Assembly: GCA_016205045.1 (NCBI GenBank)
Contig: JACQJM010000124.1
Location: forward strand, 1-10,324
Direction of reading: 5' to 3'
Source of the DNA: Elusimicrobiota bacterium
GTDB lineage: Bacteria > Elusimicrobiota > Elusimicrobia > JACQJN01
Length of the DNA: 10,324 nucleotides
The notes below the pieces were generated by a model. The model did not search any database. It saw only the letters and a program-made list of their open reading frames with translations, and was not told the DNA's origin. Below are positions 5,543-10,324 of the stretch, one piece after another (position 1 is the stretch's first letter; every line of letters starts with the position of its first letter). Position numbers and translations under genes: made by a program.

Positions 5543-6557
5543 GTATTTACTGCCTCTTATTCTAACAGCCGGAACTCTTTATCTCCTCTTTTCTGCCCAA
5601 ACTGTCTGGGTTCCTTTCGTCTTAAGCTTCGCCATGGCTTATCTTCTCAACCCTTTGGTGAATTTATTTGAGACAAAAGGATACAAACGGCACTTAGTAG
5701 TCATAGGAGTCTATCTGGGGGGCCTCGTCCTGTTTCTTTGGGGAGCTTCCCTCCTAACTTCTATTCTTTCTAAAGAGTTGACTTTACTGAAATCGGAGTG
5801 GCCACTCTACTTAAGGAAATTTGAAATCTTCAACGATTGGCAAAAAAAACATCTAAGCTATATCCACATTCCTTCCTTGGCCACCTATGCGGAAGCCCTT
5901 CCTGGATATCTTCTGTCATTAATTCCCCTCGTGCTGACTGCTCTTTTCGTTCCCCTCATCACTTTTTTTATCCTACTGGATGGCCCCCAATCCCTGAACC
6001 ATCTATTGGATCTGCTCCCCAGCCGCCACACCGAGAGAGTGCTGCACCTGCTCTGTTCTGTGGATGAGAGTTTAGGAAACTTTGTTCGTGGATTAATGAT
6101 AGAAGCCGCAGCCGTGACACTGATCCCACTGCCGGGGTTTGTATGGCTTAAGATGAACTATGCGCTTTTGATGGCAATGCTGGTGGGGATCGGCTGCATT
6201 ATTCCTTATATTGGATTTCCTATCGCTAGCACGATCATATTTCTTTTGGCCTTCATTCAATACCAATCAACGGAGGCTCTGATCCAAGTGCTAATTTTAT
6301 TAACAGGCACTTACATTCTGGACCAGGTGGTTCTGGAACCCGTCATTTTCAAAAAAGCTGTTCAACTTCATCCCCTGGTCATATTACTAGCCCTGATGTG
6401 CGGAGGAGAGCTCTTTGGAATAACAGGCATTTTATTCGCCATTCCTGCCGTCTGCATCCTTAAAGTTCTTTTGTCCGTTTTGATCGAGTGGCATCAAACC
6501 GAGTTCGGTTATCGGAAGCACTCCAGCCCCATCCCTGCCAAAGCTCCCCTGATCTAA
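5520..6557 (+). CDS. AI-2E family permease
   Basis: A 345-residue inner-membrane protein of the AI-2E family (PF01594). It has two N-terminal membrane spans (about 8-44 and 58-84), a central partly soluble region, and a C-terminal cluster of spans. Family-typical motifs are IPYIGFP (228-234), EPVIFKKAVQLHP (273-285) and GGELFGITG (295-303) followed by FAIPA. Members have been linked to autoinducer-2 export, Na+/H+ antiport or unknown substrates; nothing here decides between these, and the family name should not be read as evidence of quorum sensing. The ATG at 5520 lies inside the end of the preceding gene, with GGAG at 5503-5506 somewhat far upstream. It is the last gene of the operon and faces a convergent operon. 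Confidence 0.92.
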   Translation: MPEIRPLKYLLPLILTAGTLYLLFSAQTVWVPFVLSFAMAYLLNPLVNLFETKGYKRHLVVIGVYLGGLVLFLWGASLLTSILSKELTLLKSEWPLYLRKFEIFNDWQKKHLSYIHIPSLATYAEALPGYLLSLIPLVLTALFVPLITFFILLDGPQSLNHLLDLLPSRHTERVLHLLCSVDESLGNFVRGLMIEAAAVTLIPLPGFVWLKMNYALLMAMLVGIGCIIPYIGFPIASTIIFLLAFIQYQSTEALIQVLILLTGTYILDQVVLEPVIFKKAVQLHPLVILLALMCGGELFGITGILFAIPAVCILKVLLSVLIEWHQTEFGYRKHSSPIPAKAPLI

Positions 6558-6580
6558 TTTTCTCAGGAACGAAAATTAGA
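6553..6580. repeat. perfect 10-bp hairpin at the end of the AI-2E gene
   Basis: TCTAATTTTC (6553-6562) and GAAAATTAGA (6571-6580) are exact reverse complements with an eight-base loop. The stem includes the TAA stop at 6555-6557. It is AT-rich and lacks a T-run, so it is a weak terminator on its own but could stabilise the message end. Confidence 0.6.
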
Positions 6581-6674
6581 GTTCCAGGTTCTAGGTTCTA
6601 AGTTCCAAGTTTATAAGAGAGTTTCCTTATTTAACTTAGAACATAGAACTTCGCACTTAGAACTGTTTTTATTT
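6581..6674. terminator. heptanucleotide-repeat palindrome between convergent operons
   Basis: Four 7-bp units of form GTTCYAR run from 6581 to 6608 (GTTCCAG, GTTCTAG, GTTCTAA, GTTCCAA), and four opposite units (CTTAGAA, CATAGAA, CTTCGCA, CTTAGAA) run from 6635 to 6662. The best arms, 6588-6604 and 6633-6649, pair over 16 of 17 bases with a 28-base loop. On the plus strand a T-rich tract (6664-6674) follows. The position between convergent gene ends suits a transcription end point, although it may simply be a dispersed repeat element. Confidence 0.5.
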
Positions 6675-7142
6675 TGCCGGGGCAAAATAACTAATATCCA
6701 GGATAGAACCGACGCGCTTAGATTCAGGTTTGAAAACGGCCTGAACCTTGAGCCCGGTTCTGAGGTTGGCTTTAGGAACTTTTAGGAAATGAACAAAAAC
6801 GGTACTGGCCCCATATAAACGGATAGCTCCCACCACGGCAGGAGTAGAAGATCGTTTGCCGTTTAATCCTACATAACAACCGGTCCAAGAAACCAGTTCC
6901 CCCTGAGGTGAAACGCTTTTGTAGTTCTGAGAAATGTTCTCGAAGCAACGCTCGCAGAAATATCTGGCAGGCACGTAAGTGGTGCCGCACGCATGGCAGG
7001 CACTTGAGAGAATCTCCCCTTTCTTTAAGGCATGCAGAAAATCGTTTCCTGCCAATCCCGCGGTATATAAATTCTTAAGAGGAAGCTGGCCTTTCAATAC
7101 CATGGGTTTTTGTTTAGTAAGCATAAATGCAAAACGTATCAA
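6669..7142 (-). CDS. DUF35 Zn-ribbon/OB-fold protein, second copy
   Basis: A 157-residue protein with the DUF35 layout: N-terminal helix (FLHALKKGEI), a rubredoxin-like zinc ribbon with C49, C52, C63 and C66 (CHAC and CERC), then an OB-fold domain (about 72-155). DUF35 proteins act as acyl-CoA-binding or scaffolding partners of thiolase-fold enzymes, as in BbsA, PhlB and the archaeal thiolase/HMG-CoA synthase complex. The start is uncertain. A TTG at 7142 is six bases after the preceding stop, with AAGGA too close (three bases) for ideal spacing; an ATG at 7124 would remove six residues and keep both domains. It is the last of five genes in the operon and pairs with the copy just upstream, from which it has clearly diverged. 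Confidence 0.88.
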   Translation of the reverse strand: MIRFAFMLTKQKPMVLKGQLPLKNLYTAGLAGNDFLHALKKGEILSSACHACGTTYVPARYFCERCFENISQNYKSVSPQGELVSWTGCYVGLNGKRSSTPAVVGAIRLYGASTVFVHFLKVPKANLRTGLKVQAVFKPESKRVGSILDISYFAPAK

Positions 7143-7148
7143 CTATCC

Positions 7149-7634
7149 TTAGATTGGTACCCAATATAAGATATCTGTTATGGCACCCTGTCTCTTGCCC
7201 TTAGGCTTCCACACGGCCTTCACTTTCATCCCTACATGAACTTTTTTCCAATCGGGACAATGAATCATGTGGAGAAAACCCATGCCCTTGCTCGCGCCAT
7301 CGATTTCAATGACAGAAGGAATCTGAGGCTTCTTTATCCGCTTCATGTCCCAGGTCACAAAACAGACCGAAAATGTGTTGACACGCCCCGTATCTTTTAC
7401 GTACACCCATTCGTCTGTGTCGCGAAAACACTTTTCGCAAAATATCCGGGGAGGAATCATCACCCGCTGGCATTTGTGGCACTTGCGAGCAATGAGCTTG
7501 CCTTTTTTGAGCTCCTGCAAGTAACGGCCCATGGCCTCCCCGCAATCCCAGGCGTAGTGGGCCTTAGGCTCATCCGTGAAGGTGAGCACCTTCCGAGAAA
7601 CAATCTCTTCTCTGCGCGCTGTTGTCCCGATCAT
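7149..7634 (-). CDS. DUF35 Zn-ribbon/OB-fold protein, first copy
   Basis: A 161-residue DUF35 protein with N-terminal helix (YLQELKKGKL), zinc ribbon Cys at 52, 55, 66 and 69 (CHKC and CEKC, with the typical PPRIFC between), and a C-terminal OB-fold ending in ITDILYWVP. All four zinc ligands are kept. One base separates the thiolase-like gene's TAG stop (7638-7636) from the ATG at 7634, so translation is likely coupled to that gene, and a stable complex of the two products is the simplest reading. Partners of this kind bind CoA thioesters or bridge two thiolase-fold subunits. With a second DUF35 gene following at once, the operon offers one DUF35 for each thiolase-like protein. Confidence 0.9.
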   Translation of the reverse strand: MIGTTARREEIVSRKVLTFTDEPKAHYAWDCGEAMGRYLQELKKGKLIARKCHKCQRVMIPPRIFCEKCFRDTDEWVYVKDTGRVNTFSVCFVTWDMKRIKKPQIPSVIEIDGASKGMGFLHMIHCPDWKKVHVGMKVKAVWKPKGKRQGAITDILYWVPI

Positions 7635-7635
7635 G

Positions 7636-8799
7636 CTAATTACGCCCCATCACTACCACGGTCCCCACCTGCATCAAGTCTCCCCAGGCTTGAGCCACTC
7701 CCCTCTCGGGTTTACCCGGCACCTGGCGATGGCCCGCCTCGTCCCTCAACTGCCAAAACAGTTCACAAATTTTCATCATGCCCGCAGCCGCAATGGGGTT
7801 GCCCACCCCCAACAACCCTCCCGAAGGACAGCTGGGCAAACTTCCTTTCTCACGATCAAATCGCCCCATGGCCAGATCTTCCGGGGCTTTTCCCTTATCG
7901 CAAAGCAGGAGTCCTTCCAAATGATGAAGCTCTTTGTAAGCAAAAGGATCGTAAGGCTCTGCGATGTGAATCTCTTTGCGGGGCTCCCGAATCCCTGCCA
8001 TGTTGTAAGCCATACGGGCTGCATTGGCTACATATTCCGGAAAGCACAGATCCCGGTTGGTCCAGTAAGCCGTGTCCAGATTCCATCCTACTCCCTGGAT
8101 CCACACCGGTTTGTCGGTGATTTTGCGCGCCTTCTCCTCCGACATGAGCACCACCGCCGCCGCCCCATCCGAAACGGGGCTGACCATAAGCCGATGCACC
8201 GGCCAAGCCAGGACCTCAGAGTTCATGACTTCTTGAAGGGTCACGGCCTTGGCCACCTGGGCAGAAGGATGGTCCAACGCATTCTTTTTATTTTTCACGG
8301 AGGCCAGGGCTATATCTTCCAATTTGAGCCCATAGGTTTGCATGTAGCGGTTCATTTCTAAAGCGAAAATCCAGAGGAGGTTTGGCTTTAAAGGACGTTC
8401 CGTGAATTGGTCAAAAATGCTTAAGAAAGCTCCTTGAGGATGGGGTTGATAGGTGGACATCTTCTCTTCGCAAACGCACAAAACCGTGTCGAACATCCCC
8501 GAAGCCACATGGAACCAGCCCTCAATGGGAGCAAACACGCCCGTGCCCCCTCCCACATAACAACGCAAGTAAGGCTTATTAAATCCACCCGAGGCCTCGC
8601 TTAGGTATTCTCCCTTCATATGGATGCCGTCAAAGGCATCCGGAGCAGTGCCATGCACCACAGCGTCGACGTCCTTTAGTTTGAGACCCGCAGAGTCCAA
8701 AGCTGCCTTGGTCGCGCCCCAAGCCAACTCCTTGGGCGTCTCCTTGGCTCTACGCACAAACTTGGTGAGCCCTGCGCCGACAACCGCCACGCGTTTCAT
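7636..8799 (-). CDS. thiolase-fold protein (SCP2/Ltp type) without catalytic Cys
   Basis: A 387-residue thiolase-superfamily protein of the SCP2-thiolase/lipid-transfer group that goes with DUF35 proteins. Family marks are MKRVAVVGAG at the start, VASGMFDTVLCVCEEKM (98-114), SDGAAAVVLMSEEKAR (210-225), EPYDPFAYKELHHLEGL (281-297) and PSGGLLGVGNP (325-335). In active thiolases the nucleophilic Cys sits in a C-A-S-G box; the matching stretch here is R79-C-Y-V-G-G-G-T-G87, which puts Gly at 84. C80 is four residues away and is unlikely to replace it. The GHP His is N334. A normal thiolase reaction is therefore doubtful. The steroid-cleaving aldolase Ltp2, which also needs a DUF35 partner and lacks the Cys, is the closest known precedent. 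Its ATG overlaps the receiver-domain stop by four bases (ATGA). Confidence 0.88.
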   Translation of the reverse strand: MKRVAVVGAGLTKFVRRAKETPKELAWGATKAALDSAGLKLKDVDAVVHGTAPDAFDGIHMKGEYLSEASGGFNKPYLRCYVGGGTGVFAPIEGWFHVASGMFDTVLCVCEEKMSTYQPHPQGAFLSIFDQFTERPLKPNLLWIFALEMNRYMQTYGLKLEDIALASVKNKKNALDHPSAQVAKAVTLQEVMNSEVLAWPVHRLMVSPVSDGAAAVVLMSEEKARKITDKPVWIQGVGWNLDTAYWTNRDLCFPEYVANAARMAYNMAGIREPRKEIHIAEPYDPFAYKELHHLEGLLLCDKGKAPEDLAMGRFDREKGSLPSCPSGGLLGVGNPIAAAGMMKICELFWQLRDEAGHRQVPGKPERGVAQAWGDLMQVGTVVVMGRN

Positions 8800-9182
8800 T
8801 TACTGGTACTCCCAAACGCCGCCTCTAGATTTTGTTTCAAATCGTCCAAACCGCACGGTTTTTGAAGAAAAGATTTCACATTCGGTTCCTGTTTAAACAT
8901 ATCCTTAGTTGAGTTATCGAATCGAGTGGCGGTGACGATGACGATGGGAATATTTCGAGTGGCAGGCTCCGCCTGCAACAAACGGACCATTTCCATCCCT
9001 GAAATATTAGGCATCATGACGTCTAAAAGAATCGCATCCGGCAGTTCTTTCTGGGCTACGTCCAACCCCTGTTGTCCATCCCCCGCCGTAAACACCTCGT
9101 AAAGCTCTGACAGAGCCATCTGAATCAATTGGGTGAAGGCGGGATTATCATCTACCACTAAGACCTTCTTTCGATCGCCCAT
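8796..9182 (-). CDS. single-domain response regulator (CheY-like receiver)
   Basis: A 128-residue receiver domain with no output domain. The acidic pair D11-D12 (VLVVDDN), phospho-acceptor D54 (AILLDVMMP), T84 (VIVTA) and K108 (FLQKP) are all in place, so phosphorylation is expected. No histidine kinase is in the window. The ATG at 9182 is two bases after the stop of the upstream thiolase-like gene; a TTG at 9188 overlapping that stop (TTGA) would add two residues. Its own stop overlaps the next thiolase-like ATG by four bases. Its place between two thiolase-fold subunit genes is odd for this family. It could signal by protein contact, or simply share the transcript. Confidence 0.92.
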   Translation of the reverse strand: MGDRKKVLVVDDNPAFTQLIQMALSELYEVFTAGDGQQGLDVAQKELPDAILLDVMMPNISGMEMVRLLQAEPATRNIPIVIVTATRFDNSTKDMFKQEPNVKSFLQKPCGLDDLKQNLEAAFGSTSK

Positions 9183-9184
9183 AA

Positions 9185-10312
9185 TCAATTCTGGGAAAGC
9201 AAAACAGCAGCCCCCGAAGTGGTGGGAACCCCTCTCCAGCTCAAGGCGAACCCTGTGCGGACATTTTCTGAAGAACGGCCACTCAATTTACCTCCCCTAA
9301 TGCGCGAAATCAGTTCAGCTACCTGGTAAAGTCCTTTGGCTTCTAAAAGATCCCCTCTACCCAAAAATCCTCCCGATAAGTTCACCCGCCAGTTATCCCC
9401 TTGCTTTTCCAATGCCTTAAGAACTTCGCGGCCTGCTCGACCGGGATCAAAAAGTCCAATCGCTTCCATGTGCTGCAGTTCTTTAAAAGCATAGGTGTCA
9501 TCTAACTCGAAGAGATCGATTTCTTTGGCCGAGCCAACTCCGGCCATCTTAAACACACGCTTTGCCGCTTGCTCCGCATACACCGCGCGAGCCCAATCTC
9601 GAGATTCCAGGGTGGAAGTAGAGCTGACCCAGGAAATACCTTTGATCCACACAGGCTTGGCAGACGACTTGCGCGCTCTTTCTTCCGAAGCTACCACCAG
9701 CACCACGGCCCCATCCGCATGATCACTGGTTTCCAGTTCTTTCAAAGGCGAAAACGTAGGCTTCGAGGACATCACTCGTTGGAGAGTGATCTTTTTTCCG
9801 ACACACCCTCTGTTCTTGACCGCTACCGCGGCACAACTCTCTTCCGTATTGCCGGTCTGATTTAAGAAAGTGTTCATCTCCATGCCAGCAATGAAATGAG
9901 GATTGAGCTTGAGCGGCCGGGTCCAAACCGGATCCAAGGCATAACTTAAAATATCGTTCTTGGTTTGAATATTGGAGGCTTTGCTGTGCGCTTCCACCAC
10001 CACCAAATCTGCTATCCCGCTCTGAATCTGCATGAAAGCATTCCCCAAGCCCACGATACCGTCGTGAGTGATGGTATGCATGGGCTTCTGGACCGCTCCC
10101 AATTGATCCGGTGTGTACTCGTCAAATATGCTGACACCCTCGTTTAAATCTTCGGCACAGGTGACGAAAGTTTGAACTTCTTGAGGGGTGATCCCCGCTT
10201 CCCGATAGGCCTGTTTGGCCACCCCATAGGTCATCTCTTTATAAGAGACCTCAGGAGTTTTAGGACGAGGCGGGGTGACACCCGCCCCAATGATGGCCAC
10301 TCTCTTCATCAT
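9185..10312 (-). CDS. divergent thiolase-fold protein lacking catalytic residues
   Basis: A 375-residue thiolase-superfamily protein, distantly paralogous to the one at 7636-8799. The two share KRVA(I/V)(I/V)GAG, RPLK-N...EMN, EE(K/R)ARK and KPVWI(Q/K)G in the same order. It is more degenerate. The nucleophile box reads T-H-D-G-I-V-G (82-88), with Gly at 85 where Cys is expected. The GHP His region reads LGRGDLLEAKG (317-327), with D321 in place of His and no Pro. The C-terminal Cys/His of thiolases is also not obvious. The chain remains full length and open, so it is not a decaying pseudogene. Two ATGs are possible (10312 and 10309); the second gives the MKRVAIIGAG start seen in its paralog. 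No Shine-Dalgarno is visible, which with ATGATGA at the start suggests overlap with a gene upstream of the window. Confidence 0.85.
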   Translation of the reverse strand: MMKRVAIIGAGVTPPRPKTPEVSYKEMTYGVAKQAYREAGITPQEVQTFVTCAEDLNEGVSIFDEYTPDQLGAVQKPMHTITHDGIVGLGNAFMQIQSGIADLVVVEAHSKASNIQTKNDILSYALDPVWTRPLKLNPHFIAGMEMNTFLNQTGNTEESCAAVAVKNRGCVGKKITLQRVMSSKPTFSPLKELETSDHADGAVVLVVASEERARKSSAKPVWIKGISWVSSTSTLESRDWARAVYAEQAAKRVFKMAGVGSAKEIDLFELDDTYAFKELQHMEAIGLFDPGRAGREVLKALEKQGDNWRVNLSGGFLGRGDLLEAKGLYQVAELISRIRGGKLSGRSSENVRTGFALSWRGVPTTSGAAVLLSQN

Positions 10313-10324
10313 ACGGGTTTGATG

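Noticed and set aside
5520..6557. Autoinducer-2 quorum-sensing exporter
   Set aside because: The family is functionally mixed and no luxS or AI-2 gene is present here, so only the family name is kept.
7236..8361. Long plus-strand open frames (294 and 261 codons) opposite the DUF35 and thiolase-like genes
   Set aside because: They run antisense to genes with clear family motifs, are Pro/His/Arg-rich without domain features, and have no suitable ribosome binding site.

Overview
The window looks like a chromosomal segment of an uncultured or little-studied bacterium, probably Gram-negative. It has Sec-type signal peptides, good Shine-Dalgarno sites, a sigma70-like promoter, acyl-CoA metabolism genes and many short dispersed palindromic repeats of the kind common in deltaproteobacterial and candidate-phylum genomes. 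Base composition looks balanced by eye. No rRNA, tRNA, transposase, phage gene or CRISPR array is visible, and the lineage cannot be fixed from this sequence.

Layout. (1) 22-3349, minus strand: an acyl-CoA dehydrogenase, then an ABC exporter ATPase, then its ABC-2 type permease. The gaps between them hold two copies of a CCCTCACCCTCCCC palindromic repeat, one of which seems to supply the permease ribosome binding site. The ATPase carries an in-frame insertion of about 75 residues built partly from a 39-bp tandem repeat. (2) 3350-3573: a divergent promoter region with another dispersed repeat. (3) 3574-6557, plus strand: a tight five-gene operon encoding two secreted, highly charged repeat proteins (one His-rich, one with Gly every seventh residue), a small DUF948-like membrane protein, a stand-alone cyclic-nucleotide-binding domain and an AI-2E family permease. 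(4) 6553-6674: an intergenic palindrome made of 7-bp repeats between convergent operons. (5) 6669-10312, minus strand: a very tight five-gene operon of thiolase-fold protein, single-domain response regulator, second thiolase-fold protein and two Zn-ribbon/OB-fold DUF35 proteins.

The most interesting part is region 5. Thiolase-fold proteins paired with DUF35 partners form known complexes (BbsAB, archaeal thiolase/HMG-CoA synthase, PhlACB, and the steroid aldolase Ltp2-ChsH2). By motif alignment, both thiolase-like subunits here lack the nucleophilic Cys and the GHP-motif His. That points to a non-thiolase reaction (for example retro-aldol C-C cleavage of an acyl-CoA) or a structural role. Finding a CheY-like receiver between the two subunit genes is unusual. 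Region 3 is the second candidate for an undescribed system: secreted repeat proteins co-transcribed with an envelope permease and a nucleotide sensor domain. Functions of both systems are inferred, not shown.
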